Positions 1-10,056 of a stretch of 64,000 nt of DNA are shown here, piece by piece. How positions within the stretch are numbered: position 1 is the stretch's first letter; every line of letters starts with the position of its first letter. The position numbers were made by a program, and so were the translations under genes. The notes below the pieces were generated by a model. That model saw only the letters and a list, made by a program, of their open reading frames with translations, searched no databases and was not told the DNA's origin. The DNA comes from Farysia itapuensis. Taxonomy: Eukaryota; Basidiomycota; Ustilaginomycetes; Ustilaginales; Ustilaginaceae. The stretch covers positions 868,001-932,000 of the forward strand of contig JALBYC010000001.1 in the NCBI GenBank assembly GCA_023212645.1. The letters run 5' to 3'.

Positions 1-149
1 CATTTTCATATTTTCCCTCACCGCACATCAATGCTCGAATCTCGTTTCTCTATCGCCACAACTGCCTCATCGGACATCGGCACGCGCTGGATGGACAGCA
101 AATAGAGGGTATGAATTGATATGCTAGGGAAAGAAGATTGTTCATGTGG

Positions 150-2570
150 TTATACAGCTGCGGTGGGACGGTACTTTTCTGCTTTCCGGGGGCTTTGCGA
201 GTTGGACCTGCCCGAACTCATGGGTGGGGTACCGTGATTGCTGCTGGGCGCACTTGGTACTGCGATGGGGACCAGTGGTGCACCCCGGCCGTTGTGGTTG
301 AGATTTGCTTGTTGCTGTTGTGCTTGGGTGAGGCTTACCATGCTATCGCCGTTCGTGGCGTGCGAGGAGTGTGTGCCGAGGTCTGACAGTCCTGCTGACT
401 GAGTTTCTTCGTTGACATTGGCAGTATGGCCATTTGCCCCGTTAACGAGACTTCCGGCGGCTGACACTGGTGCCGATGAAGACGATGTTGGTGCAAAGGA
501 GTAAGATGCAGACATTGCCATATTGCCATCGAGCCAGTTGGGACGTTTCACCTCCTTGTCCTTGCTGCGCGGGGGTGACCCAATACCTCCAGTCCAGCCA
601 GCTTCGCGCGCAGCATCAAAGTAGCCCATGTCGTTGAAAAAGTCCCAGACTTTGCCAAGCTTGTTGACGTCGATCTTGACCAAGGTACGACACTCGCGTC
701 GGGTCAACTTGCCGCCCTTGGCAAGGAATCCGGCAATCAGCGTCGACTTGATCAACAGGAAAGGCTGGGGCAAGATACGCAGTGCGGAACACAATTGAAC
801 CTCGGCTGGAGTGAGAAGGTGAAGTGAAGGCGCTTTTGCCAAGTTGAGCGGTTGCGGAGGCTTTCTCGGTGTCTTGGGCTCGTCGGATGTTGAGCCCTTT
901 TTGGATTTGCTCTCCTTGTCGCCCTTGTCCTTCTTGTCTTTGGAGCCACCGTGAGCGCCGCCAGTCGATTCGTCCATTGGAGTGGGTGTGCTTGTATCTC
1001 GTTGGCGTGCTCGGGCAGCAGCATCGATGCGTGGTCGTCCGATGGCTGACGTGGGCACAGGAGTGGGACCAGCGCCAGTGGCAGGGAAGGCGGCCAATCC
1101 ACCAGCAGCAATGTCTGCTGCTCTGCGCGCCCGTTCGGCCTTTTCTCGCTCATATGTGCTGGCGTCTTCGAGCGACAAGATGCCCATCTTGCGGTAATGC
1201 TGCAGCTGAGCAGCTGCCTTCCGCAAGGCTTCTTCGTAGCAGAGACCATTGAGGAACTCTTCGTAGTCCATGGCTGTCTGCATCTGTGCAAAATGCTTAG
1301 TGCGCGAAACCAATTCGCGTGCTTCTTTCGGTCGTCTTCGTTCAGAGGCCAAATTGCGACGGTAGTCGACCAAATTGCGCTCAAACATGAACTGTTTCCT
1401 GCGTAGACGTCGGTCCAGGCGCTCATTGTACATGTCGATGACGGTGAGTTTGAGATTTAGGTCCGTTGGGTCTTCGTCCCAGTCAAAGGGCTTGTCTTCT
1501 GGCTCAGCGTCCTTGTCTTTGTCTTTGTCGGCATCCTTATCTTTGTCTGCCTCCCTGTCTTTGGGTCCAGATTCGTGGTCTTCGTCTTCGTCATCATTTG
1601 CATCGCCGTCTTTGTCGGTATCTGCTGTGTCGTCAGCGTTTTGTGTCGCTTTTTTGCTCGTGGGACCGCCACGGCCGCTGGCCTCCATACGGGCATGGCC
1701 TTGGGTCGCTTTGCTGCCAAGAGCCTCCCATTCTGAAGGCATTGCCGAGCCACCAAATTCATATACGCGGCCGAACTCGAGATCCTTGATCAGATGTTCG
1801 GCATCCTGCTCGTACTCGTGCTCAAACTCGAGTCGACCGGGCATGAAGCCGGCCAACTCACTGTGATTGGTTGGACCACTGGTCAGTGGCTTGACAGATT
1901 TGGGTGGGGAATAGGAAGCCTGTGCTTCCCGTAATGTTTCAATGCGACGACGCTTCCGACGTTGGAACTCGTCGAGTGATATAGTGGTGGCAAAGTCCAT
2001 GGAAGGTCCGACTACCGGTGGCTCCTGCCGTGTGAGGACACATGCCATTCTACTTCCCGACCCTTGAGCATCGACCAAGGGATCAAACACGGGTTCTGCT
2101 ACTCTGCTATGGCGTGTCAAAGCATCTTGAGCTCTTGCTTCGCCTCTTTGTCCGCCGTCGCGGCCTTCGACGTAGACCTTGATGTAGTGGTCTTGGACTT
2201 CTTCCTTTGTGCGATTGCCGATGTGGTCGGCAATATCGGCCCAATTTCCTAAGCCGTAAGTTTGACAGCCGTCTATGAGAAGGAGTTCCTCATCGGCGCC
2301 CCAATCGTCACAGAATATTGGGTAGCTGTGCTGTTCTATGACTTGATATTCGTGCCATGCCTTGTGTTTGCCGGGCTGTACGCCGGAGCAGAAACACGAT
2401 GCACACAGGTCAAAATCGGGACACCCGCCTGCGCATCGTATGCGCACAGTCAGGGTAATGTCGGCTCCGCATGCATCGCAGTGATAGCGCACGCCTGGCT
2501 CTGCAGCGGCAGTCGTTGAACCTTCATCGGTCTTGGGCGCCGGCTTGTTTTTGCGATGACTGACAGTCAT
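150..2570 (-). CDS. ADA2: Ada2, SAGA/ADA histone acetyltransferase adaptor
   Basis: Nuclear adaptor that couples the Gcn5 acetyltransferase to nucleosomes in SAGA-type complexes. The 806-residue protein shows the family's domains in order: a ZZ zinc finger (about residues 28-75, paired CxxC motifs and a His-rich end), a SANT/Myb domain (about 80-130, beginning with the DDWGADEE stretch), a long middle region, and a C-terminal SWIRM domain (about 585-655, LTPAEVQLC onward). The middle holds a charged Asp/Lys tract made of repeated DKD units, and the tail is Ser/Asn/Gln-rich and probably disordered. It is longer than yeast Ada2 (about 430 residues) because of these low-complexity parts. The ATG at 2570 directly precedes the ZZ domain. 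It diverges from RRP3 across 388 bp. Single exon. Confidence 0.95.
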   Translation of the reverse strand: MTVSHRKNKPAPKTDEGSTTAAAEPGVRYHCDACGADITLTVRIRCAGGCPDFDLCASCFCSGVQPGKHKAWHEYQVIEQHSYPIFCDDWGADEELLLIDGCQTYGLGNWADIADHIGNRTKEEVQDHYIKVYVEGRDGGQRGEARAQDALTRHSRVAEPVFDPLVDAQGSGSRMACVLTRQEPPVVGPSMDFATTISLDEFQRRKRRRIETLREAQASYSPPKSVKPLTSGPTNHSELAGFMPGRLEFEHEYEQDAEHLIKDLEFGRVYEFGGSAMPSEWEALGSKATQGHARMEASGRGGPTSKKATQNADDTADTDKDGDANDDEDEDHESGPKDREADKDKDADKDKDKDAEPEDKPFDWDEDPTDLNLKLTVIDMYNERLDRRLRRKQFMFERNLVDYRRNLASERRRPKEARELVSRTKHFAQMQTAMDYEEFLNGLCYEEALRKAAAQLQHYRKMGILSLEDASTYEREKAERARRAADIAAGGLAAFPATGAGPTPVPTSAIGRPRIDAAARARQRDTSTPTPMDESTGGAHGGSKDKKDKGDKESKSKKGSTSDEPKTPRKPPQPLNLAKAPSLHLLTPAEVQLCSALRILPQPFLLIKSTLIAGFLAKGGKLTRRECRTLVKIDVNKLGKVWDFFNDMGYFDAAREAGWTGGIGSPPRSKDKEVKRPNWLDGNMAMSASYSFAPTSSSSAPVSAAGSLVNGANGHTANVNEETQSAGLSDLGTHSSHATNGDSMVSLTQAQQQQANLNHNGRGAPLVPIAVPSAPSSNHGTPPMSSGRSNSQSPRKAEKYRPTAAV

Positions 2571-2958
2571 GTTGATGCCGACAAGCTCCGCGTTCCAGCG
2601 GCCCTCCCTGATACCAGCGACAGCACAATCGACGCCAAAATTGTGTAGCTGGCTTGGGGCGGTCTGAGCGGCAATGGAAGGCTATTGTTGTTGCGGCTCG
2701 GCGCTTCGGGATCGATACGAATCGGGGCTTCCTTCAACAGATATCGACAGCACCAGCCGCAATGGTGTTTTGGGATCCAACAGTCGGTCACATGCGCGCG
2801 CCTCGACGATCGCGACGGCTAATTGTTCACTCGTGCGAGTCGCTTCCCGGAAGCGGAACTCGGGAGTCAACTCTGAAACTGGTGGAGATTTTTTTTGGAA
2901 CCTTGAAGTTTGAACATTTTCGGTACAGGCTACAAGTGCATCAGACAACTTCCAGGCA
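2571..2958. promoter_or_regulatory. Divergent ADA2/RRP3 promoter region
   Basis: The 388 bp between the two divergent start codons must hold both promoters. I see no clear TATA box and no supported gene. A T-rich run lies about 70 bp before the RRP3 ATG. Confidence 0.5.
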
Positions 2959-4620
2959 ATGGCGAAAGCAACAACATTGTCACAGAAAGCTACGGCAAAA
3001 GAGGGAGAGAAGAGGGTTGCAGAAACGCTTGGCTCGGACCACGAAGATGAAAGCTCGAGCTCCATAGGTCAACAGGACAGCGATGAAGAAGGACTGCAAG
3101 ATGTATCAGAGGACAGCGAGGGCGACGAGGTCGATGTCGAAGGGAACCAAGCTGCAGCATCCGAAAGCGAACCGGACGTCGAAGAAGAGGACGGAGAAAG
3201 CGACAACACACCGATAGCGGGTGCGTCGGATGGAACAGCAGTCGCTGACGCGAAGGTCTCATTTGCCGAACTCGGAGTGATACCGCAAATCGTCGAGGCA
3301 TGCACCAACATGGGCTTCAAGCATCCCACACCTATTCAGGTCAAGGCTATCCCAGAAGCGCTACAGGAAAGAGATGTGATCGGACTTGCACAAACAGGCT
3401 CCGGAAAGACGGCCGCTTTCACCATCCCCATCTTGCAGGCTCTGTGGGACAATCCAAAGCCTTTCTTTGCCTGCGTCTTGGCACCTACACGAGAGCTTGC
3501 GTACCAAATCTCACAACAGGTTGAAGCTTTAGGATCGACAATTGGTGTCCGATCAGCGACGATCGTGGGTGGTATGGACATGATGACGCAGTCTATTGCT
3601 TTGTCTAAGCGTCCGCATGTCATTGTAGCAACTCCAGGTCGTCTACAAGATCATCTTGAAAACACAAAGGGTTTCAGTCTTCGAGGACTACAATACTTAG
3701 TCATGGACGAAGCAGACAGATTGCTCGACATGGATTTCGGACCTATCATTGACAAATTGCTCCAGTCAATACCAAGAGAACGGAGGACAATGCTGTTCAG
3801 TGCCACGATGACAACCAAAGTGGCCAAGCTGCAACGGGCGTCGCTCCGCAACCCAGTGCGTGTAGAGGTAGACACCAAGTACACTACAGTCTCGACACTC
3901 AAGCAGCATTACCTATTCATGCCATTCTCGCACAAAGACACCTACCTTGTGCATCTTGCAAACGAGCAGGCAGGACATTCGATCATTGTCTTCACGAGGA
4001 CTGTGCACGACTCACAGCGCATTTCGATCCTATTGCGACTGCTTGGATTCCCGGCTATTCCGTTGCATGGACAGCTTTCGCAACAAGCAAGACTGGGCGC
4101 TTTGTCCAAGTTCAAGACAGGGGGCCGGTCAATCCTGGTAGCCACCGATGTTGCCTCCCGAGGTCTTGACATTCCTGCAGTTGACTTGGTCGTGAACTTC
4201 GATATTCCGACCAACTCAAAGGACTATATTCATCGAGTCGGTCGAACTGCTCGTGCGGGCCGTGCTGGACGCTCCGTGACCCTCGTGACTCAGTACGATG
4301 TCGAGCTGCTGCAGAGAATCGAAGCGGTCATTGGACTCAAAATGACTGAATTTCCTGGCGGGAACGACAAAGAAGCAGTAATGCTTCTCAGCGAGCGAGT
4401 CGGCGAAGCTCAACGTGCTGCCATTCGCGAGCTCAAAGACAAAGGAGTCGGGACCGCATCTGGATCAGGCAAGCGCAAACGCAAAATTGAAGGCCGCTTC
4501 GGCGACGACATGGATCGTGACGATGACCAGGTCCAATCCGGCATGCCTATCCGAGGAGGCGGCGCTCCTCGCAGAGGTAGGGGCGGCGGCGGCGGCGGCG
4601 GCAAACGGGGTCGTCGTTAG
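2959..4620 (+). CDS. RRP3: Rrp3-type DEAD-box rRNA helicase (DDX47 family)
   Basis: ATP-dependent RNA helicase expected to act in the nucleolus in 18S rRNA maturation. The 553-residue protein has an acidic Ser/Glu/Asp N-terminus (about 1-95), the Q motif around FAELG and PTPIQ, Walker [22 protein letters not shown], and the helicase C motifs ending in [11 protein letters not shown]. The pattern of the core (for example VGGMDMM after motif Ia and [10 protein letters not shown] after DEAD) fits Rrp3/DDX47 better than Drs1 or Has1. The C-terminus is a basic RG-rich tail with a run of glycines. Single exon; the ATG at 2959 is followed by a lysine-rich start. The exact subfamily rests on motif recall, not a search. 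Confidence 0.92.
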   Translation: MAKATTLSQKATAKEGEKRVAETLGSDHEDESSSSIGQQDSDEEGLQDVSEDSEGDEVDVEGNQAAASESEPDVEEEDGESDNTPIAGASDGTAVADAKVSFAELGVIPQIVEACTNMGFKHPTPIQVKAIPEALQERDVIGLAQTGSGKTAAFTIPILQALWDNPKPFFACVLAPTRELAYQISQQVEALGSTIGVRSATIVGGMDMMTQSIALSKRPHVIVATPGRLQDHLENTKGFSLRGLQYLVMDEADRLLDMDFGPIIDKLLQSIPRERRTMLFSATMTTKVAKLQRASLRNPVRVEVDTKYTTVSTLKQHYLFMPFSHKDTYLVHLANEQAGHSIIVFTRTVHDSQRISILLRLLGFPAIPLHGQLSQQARLGALSKFKTGGRSILVATDVASRGLDIPAVDLVVNFDIPTNSKDYIHRVGRTARAGRAGRSVTLVTQYDVELLQRIEAVIGLKMTEFPGGNDKEAVMLLSERVGEAQRAAIRELKDKGVGTASGSGKRKRKIEGRFGDDMDRDDDQVQSGMPIRGGGAPRRGRGGGGGGGKRGRR

Positions 4621-4999
4621 CTTCACTGTACACGCTCACAGCAATCCCCTGCAAGATCTCAGTATGCCTTCTCCAGTGTGCACGTTGTGCTATGTGTACA
4701 TCTGAGTGACTCTCATGCTGTTGAGTAGCTTGCACACCTTGCATCGCGTCTAGATATTTCAGAATCAGACTCACGGCTGAAAAGCTTAACGGAAAGACCG
4801 TGCAACAGAGAGCGTTTTGCTAGACTAATTACTGTGTGCAGCTGTCAACGGCCAAACGGGTCAAATGACATCTCCGTAGATCGCACTAAGAGAATCGACG
4901 CCGAGAAAGGCTATCGGCTCAGCGCTTGAGGAGAGCAGGGGTTCGGGTACCAGACTGATATTTCGGAAAGTCACCGGGCAAATAGGCGCTGTATCGGAT
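4621..4999. other. Intergenic, no gene seen
   Basis: Sequence between the RRP3 stop and the transposase relic. It should contain the RRP3 3' UTR. Read on the minus strand downstream of the relic's stop, it does not resume a recognisable transposase catalytic domain in any frame I checked. Confidence 0.4.
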
Positions 5000-5644
5000 T
5001 TATTCTCGCCGAAGTAGTTTGGTCAATGGTCCGCCGACGGCCAGCCAGCCTCGAACACATTCCTCTACGCCGTTCCCCTGCTTCACCTTCGCAGATGCCG
5101 CTGCTCTTTCGTCTTCGGTCGCAAAGGTCAAGATTTCTGGCATCAGCTCCTCGAAGCCGGCCAGAGTCATTTTAGTGTAGTTGACAACTGAACCCACGCT
5201 GCAATCGCATTGCTTCGAAGTATTGTTGATGCCTGAGCCATTGCCAGAGCGTCCAAGACGGTATAGAGCAACGCCAAGGCGCTGACCGATCCAAGCTTCC
5301 GTGTGTTTGCCACTTCCGAATGCTTTGGTCTGTCTCATCTTGTCGATGAGATTGTAGAAGGCGCGCGGCTTCATCCTGACCAAGCCTCTGAAGAGTTTGC
5401 GATCATACTTTGCATGGCTTTTGAGTCTGTCGAAGAATTGATTGGGGGGTCGTACCTTCGTTTCCCGTTCAACGATGTATCGCGTCTTGCTAAGAATGAC
5501 ATAGTAGTCGATCAGACCGTCAGACACGAACGTATCAGGCAATTCGCCAGTGATCAAGCTTGTCAATTCCTCGTCGATCAAGGCTTCCACGATCAAATCG
5601 AGTGTCTGTCGCAGCAACTTTTGACGCTCGCTGGTCCGCACCAT
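5000..5644 (-). pseudogene. PIF/Harbinger-like transposase fragment, catalytic half missing
   Basis: A 214-residue open frame from the ATG at 5644. Its middle reads like the N-terminal region of fungal Harbinger (DDE_4) transposases: MKPRAFYNLIDKM, then a VALYRLGRSGNGSG segment and a Cys-Ser-GSVVNYT helix-turn-helix-like stretch. The C-terminal part, RGWLAVGGPLTKLLRR, lines up with the family motif GWL-VDGT-L---RRP that carries the first catalytic Asp. Here the Asp is replaced by Gly (VGGP), and a stop follows shortly after, so the second Asp and the Glu are absent. The protein therefore cannot be an active transposase. The rest of the frame is intact, so either decay is recent or the N-terminal DNA-binding part is kept. 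I could not find terminal inverted repeats around it. Confidence 0.65.
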
Positions 5645-6462
5645 GACACCAATACTACTCAGCTCAGCTAAGTGTACATCTACTATCAAGTCATTGCACT
5701 CCTGTACTTATAGGTTCTGAGAAGCGGCACAATCAACCTCGAAATGAAGTGGGTAATGAAACAGTGCACGAGCCGCGAGCGTGACGCGAGGACAACGTGT
5801 ATCGACAATCACAATCGACAAGCTCGACAATCGACAAATTGCGACAAACGTAAAGAGCACAGCGGTCTCACATTCGCAGCACATCTCAAAGCTCAAAGCT
5901 CAAATTCAAATCGAAAGCCCACCACGTCGCCATTTCAACCACATCAAAGGGGTTTTCAAATGTGAACAACAATTTCGAGGCCGTAAACTCGGAGCTTTGA
6001 AAACCCCGCTAAGCATGACGAGGATAAACGAAGCGAGAATTTTAGCTTTAACGCCAGCCGAGCGGGAACCATTGACTAAACAAAAAGAGAGCTTTGATAC
6101 GTCTGCGGCGTACGAAAGTGTGCTTGCTGATCCTGCTGATGTTACCCCGGATTTTCTCGAAGCTGGTTACATGCTATACTAGACTTGTTGAACGGACTTG
6201 GAACGCTAGCTCGTTTAGCTTTTGTTCTTTTGCGAATGCTCAGATGCTCTCGCTTGTCGTGCATAGCAACGTCTTTTGCCTCTCCTAGGCGCGTTGGAAG
6301 ACTTAAGCGACCAAAGCGTCTCATGAGTCCTGAGAGAAGCTTTTGTTCGCTTGTGGCAACTCGTACTTAAAGTGGGCCAACTTTGGCCCCTGTAGCCTGT
6401 CCACAAACACTCCATCTCTCTCTCCTCTCTTCCCCATCCCCTCCTTCCGTTGCGGTTCCAAC
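5645..6462. other. Intergenic with short direct repeats and a 55-codon open frame
   Basis: Contains short reiterated words (ATCGACAA-type copies around 5801-5850 and CTCAAAG-type copies around 5885-5905). A small open frame (ATG at 6016, stop at 6180-6182, 55 codons) looks coding-like in composition but I recognise no family; it may be transposon debris. The last 80 bp before the lipase ATG are pyrimidine-rich, as in leaders of well-expressed fungal genes. Confidence 0.35.
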
Positions 6463-7500
6463 ATGAAGCTCACTCTTTCGTCCGTGCTTGCCGGCGTCCT
6501 TGCATTCTCGTCGACGGCACTGGCTGCTCCCACCCTGGAGAAGCGAGTCCCTGGCGGTCTGGATCCTGCATACTCCATCCCTACATCCACTCTGGCTGCT
6601 GGGCTGACCTGCTCGTCTGGCTCACCCAACGCTGTCAAGAACCCGATACTTCTCGTTCCCGGAACCGGCACTACCGGACCACAGTCATTCGACTCCAATT
6701 GGATTCCGCTATCGCAATCGTTGGGGTACACGCCTTGCTGGATCAGTCCTCCCCCTTTCATGCTTGACGATGCCCAGAACAATGCAGAGTACGTCGTGTA
6801 TGCTATCAAGACCCTCTTTGCTGGAAGCGGCGCTAAGCGTGTTCCCATCATCACTTGGTCGCAGGGCGGACTTGCGACTCAGTGGGCCTTCACTTTTTTC
6901 CCCAGCATTCGGGCTCGAACGAGTCGTCTGGTCGCATTTGCCCCGGACTACAAAGGCACCATTGCAGCTGGTCCGCTCGACGCTGCTGGAGTAGCTGCAC
7001 CTAGTGTCTGGCAACAGACCGCCGGCTCTGCATACTTGACTGCTCTCGCCAACGCTGGTGGACTGTTCAAAATCGTCCCCACAACCAATGTCTATTCCCT
7101 GACCGATGACGTAGTCCAGCCTCAGCTTACAGGTGGGCCTGCGGACTCTTCCTACCTGTTCAACGGCAAGAATGTCCGTGCTCAGGACACTTGTGGCCCA
7201 GCCTTCGTCATTGACCACGCAGGCACACTGACGAGTCAATTCAGCTTTGTCGTCGGCCGATCGGCACTTCAGAGCTCGACCGGCGAGGCAAAGAGCTCCG
7301 ACTATGGCCTGTCTGACTGCAATCCTCTGCCTGCCGACCAGCTTACTCCGCAGCAGAAGCTGGCTGATGAAGCTCTACTTGTCGTTGCTGTAGGCAACAT
7401 CGTCGCTGGACCCAATTCCAAGTGCGAGCCTGACCTCAAGCCTTACGCCCGCAAATATGCTATCGGCAAGGTCACCTGCTCTGGTGTCAACCGTGGCTAG
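6463..7500 (+). CDS. Secreted lipase, Candida antarctica lipase B family (copy 1)
   Basis: Extracellular serine hydrolase acting on acyl esters. The 345-residue precursor has a signal peptide (about 1-21) and a short propeptide ending LEKR, a Kex2-type site just before the position where mature CalB begins. Catalytic residues are visible: Ser in TWSQGG, Asp in TDDVVQPQ, His in VIDHAG. The oxyanion segment PGTGTTGPQSFDSNW matches CalB exactly, including the pocket residues Thr42, Ser47 and Trp104 (CalB numbering). All six CalB cysteines are present. The CalB glycosylation sequon at Asn74 is absent (LDDA), and I see no other sequon. The ATG at 6463 was chosen because it starts the signal peptide. 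A diverged tandem copy lies 1.26 kb downstream on the same strand. Confidence 0.95.
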   Translation: MKLTLSSVLAGVLAFSSTALAAPTLEKRVPGGLDPAYSIPTSTLAAGLTCSSGSPNAVKNPILLVPGTGTTGPQSFDSNWIPLSQSLGYTPCWISPPPFMLDDAQNNAEYVVYAIKTLFAGSGAKRVPIITWSQGGLATQWAFTFFPSIRARTSRLVAFAPDYKGTIAAGPLDAAGVAAPSVWQQTAGSAYLTALANAGGLFKIVPTTNVYSLTDDVVQPQLTGGPADSSYLFNGKNVRAQDTCGPAFVIDHAGTLTSQFSFVVGRSALQSSTGEAKSSDYGLSDCNPLPADQLTPQQKLADEALLVVAVGNIVAGPNSKCEPDLKPYARKYAIGKVTCSGVNRG

Positions 7501-8757
7501 GCTGATTCCGCTTCTTCGCTCCAAATCAGACGCTTCTCCTCGCGGAACAACTTCACTTACTACTGGAAAACACTGATCCCCCTTTTCTACTATCGTTGTC
7601 CTAATACGACTCGTGTAATCTTATACTGCAAGTCTTCATTGCATTCCGTCAGGCCCCGGCTTGAGCTGTACCGGGCGAAACCGCTCGTAATCCAGCGCGC
7701 CGCGCATCAAAGCGGGACAGTACGCGAGATCTGATCTGCGCTCTATGCATTCTGTGGTCCGCGGGAAGCGAGGCTAGTTCCATGTCACATTCCCAGTTTT
7801 TCCGCAAGAGGCGGAAGAACAGCAGTGAATCTGGGCGTCAAAGGCAGATGTCTTGGCATTCAAGGTGTGGCTCGTACCTAGGCTAAGTAACAGCAGGGCG
7901 GCGCAATTCGAGCTCTGGGCGGCGCCATTTTCCAACCCCGAAATGGTGCTGATGTGGAATAAAAGGCAGCCCCGCAGCCCGCAGCCGCAGGTACCATTGT
8001 GACCCGATTGCAGATTGCTCGCACGAATTGAGGCACATCGGAGTGTGACACCGGTCGGATGAGGATAATCGTGAATGCTAGGAGCCGCTTTCAGCTTCCC
8101 CTCAAGTGGCGTCTGTGCTCGTGTCGTCCCGTGTCCAGCTGACATTGTGGCCGCATTTGCAGCAGCCGAGCTGTTCTTCGGACGCCACCAAAGAAAAATT
8201 TCCATCCGCAGGAGCGGTAGGCCAAATATTTCCGTCTCCGCATAATAAATTCTTGACAGGTACAATCTCGCCTTCACAACGCGGGGGGGATTACCACCAT
8301 ATTTTCCGCTTTAAAAATGTATTCCTAATTTACAGTGCATGTATGGATCGACGCTGCGCATGATGTCGATCAAGGCATGGACAGCGCCTTGGTCAAGGCT
8401 ACAGATATGAAGCCGTCCTGCTGTATGTGAATGAAGTAGGCGCTGATCATTGGCTGTCACTGCGTGGTACCCCCACAGGACCCTTACCAAGTCTCAGATT
8501 TGACGCCCCGACACCATCCTCGTGTGAGACACCCTGTCTCAAGCGGCTACCACCGTCTGTCGCACGAGGTTCCTTGGGACCCATTGAGCGCAAAGGCAGT
8601 GAATAGCTGAGTAGGGTAGCATACACCAACTCGACAAGATGCGGCGATGGAGCATAGTCTACCTACAGAGCATAAAAGGCGAACACTCTCATACACATTG
8701 TGCGACCCATAGGAAGTTTCCCTCTCACTCCTTACACGTCTCTTCAGGAAAGCAGCC
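7501..8757. other. Long spacer between the two lipase genes
   Basis: 1.26 kb without a gene I can support. A 167-codon minus-strand frame (8277-7774) has no recognisable motif and odd composition, so it is not called. The right end carries the promoter of the second lipase. Confidence 0.4.
8671..8678 (+). promoter_or_regulatory. TATA-like box of lipase copy 2
   Basis: CATAAAAG about 80 bp upstream of the lipase ATG, followed by a pyrimidine-rich leader. A sensible distance for a fungal core promoter. Confidence 0.5.
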
Positions 8758-9786
8758 ATGCAAATCGTGAACATCCTGGCATGTGCACTTGCACTATCGT
8801 CTTCGGTTCTCGCCGCTCCTACGCTTGAAAAGCGTCTGCCTTATGGACATGACCCCAAGTACACTGTTGATACGACAGAGCTGCTAGCAGGTCTGACTTG
8901 CGCCGGCGGCTCGTCCAAGACGGTCAAGAACCCGATTCTGCTCGTACCTGGAACCGGCACGACCGGAGTGCAGGCCTTTGACTCCAACTGGATTCCACTT
9001 TCGCAGACGCTGGGTTACACGCCTTGCTACGTCAGCCCACCTCCGTCCATGCTGGGGGATGTCCAGATGAACGCCGAGTACGTCGCCTATGCTATCAAGA
9101 GGCTCCACAGGGGTAGCGGGCAAAAAGTCCCCGTCTTGGCGTGGTCTCAGGGTGGATTGGCTACTCAGTGGGCTCTGACTTTCTTCCCAAGCCTGCGCGC
9201 CAAGACCAGCCGCCTTGTCGCCTTTGCGCCAGACTACAAGGGCACCGTAGCCACCGGACTGCTCAAGGCTGTGGGATCTGCCGAGCCGAGCATCTGGCAG
9301 CAGACCTCGGGCTCTGCCCTGACCACCGCTCTAGCTAACGCCGGAGGCTTGAATCAGATTGTCCCCACGACAAACGTATACTCCTCCACTGACGAGCTCG
9401 TCCAGCCTCAGTTCTCGAACGGACCTTCGGACTCTTCTTACCTCGCCAATGCGAAGAACATCCAGGCGCAGCAGGTCTGCGGCCCGCTTTTTGCTCTGAC
9501 CCACGGAGGATCGCTTACCAGTTCGTTCAGTTTCGTCGTCGGTTCCTCGGCTCTCAAGGCAAAGCTTGGCAGAGCGCGAACGAAGGACTACAGCAGTGCC
9601 GACTGCAGCGCCCTACCTCCCTCTCAACTCACACCCTTGCAGAAGATCGAGAGTCAGAGCCTGCTCGCTACCGCCACTCTCAGCGTTGCTTCCGGAGGCA
9701 TGACCACTTGCGAGCCCGACCTCAAGGCTTACGCCAAACAGTACGCCACTGGCAAAACCACTTGCTCCGGCGTCATTCGCAGTTAG
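8758..9786 (+). CDS. Secreted lipase, CalB family (copy 2, diverged pocket)
   Basis: A 342-residue paralogue of the upstream lipase, with signal peptide (about 1-20), APTLEKR propeptide end and mature start LPYG. The catalytic Ser (AWSQGG), Asp (STDELVQPQ) and His (ALTHGG) are kept, as are all six CalB cysteines. Several active-site positions differ from both CalB and copy 1 (CalB numbering): Ser47 to Ala in the stereospecificity pocket, Thr103 to Ala beside the nucleophile, Trp65 to Tyr, Phe71 to Ser, and Asp223 to Thr next to the catalytic His. No N-glycosylation sequon is visible. The protein should be an active hydrolase, but its substrate range or enantiopreference may differ. The tandem layout points to local duplication followed by divergence. 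Confidence 0.93.
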   Translation: MQIVNILACALALSSSVLAAPTLEKRLPYGHDPKYTVDTTELLAGLTCAGGSSKTVKNPILLVPGTGTTGVQAFDSNWIPLSQTLGYTPCYVSPPPSMLGDVQMNAEYVAYAIKRLHRGSGQKVPVLAWSQGGLATQWALTFFPSLRAKTSRLVAFAPDYKGTVATGLLKAVGSAEPSIWQQTSGSALTTALANAGGLNQIVPTTNVYSSTDELVQPQFSNGPSDSSYLANAKNIQAQQVCGPLFALTHGGSLTSSFSFVVGSSALKAKLGRARTKDYSSADCSALPPSQLTPLQKIESQSLLATATLSVASGGMTTCEPDLKAYAKQYATGKTTCSGVIRS

Positions 9787-10056
9787 TCAACGCTTCGCGA
9801 CTCTGCGCTCATTCTTGCTGCCTTGTAGACTTGTTCAACACTCACGGGATTACACTCTTTTTACTTCATGCACCCTGTCCTCGCACCTTGTACTTTACAA
9901 CTGCAACCCTTGCCTTTTCCATCCGAGTGTATATGTCCAAAGTTCGGAAAGCGGAAGTGAGAGGTTGAAACTTCTCCACTCCATGGATTTTGTGAGAAAA
10001 GGACAAATTTTGACAGCTGGTTGCCCACGCCTTCTTTTACAAACACGGCTACTGCG

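Noticed and set aside
1375..1866. 163-codon frame antisense to ADA2
   Set aside because: It is the mirror of the Asp/Lys low-complexity tract, giving a Ser/Leu repeat; a shadow of the real gene.
5801..5850. Short ATCGACAA-type direct repeats as a possible minisatellite or CRISPR-like array
   Set aside because: Copies are few, very short and irregular, with no spacers.
7774..8277. 167-codon minus-strand frame between the two lipases
   Set aside because: No start context, no homology I recognise, and low-quality composition; likely chance in a GC-rich spacer.
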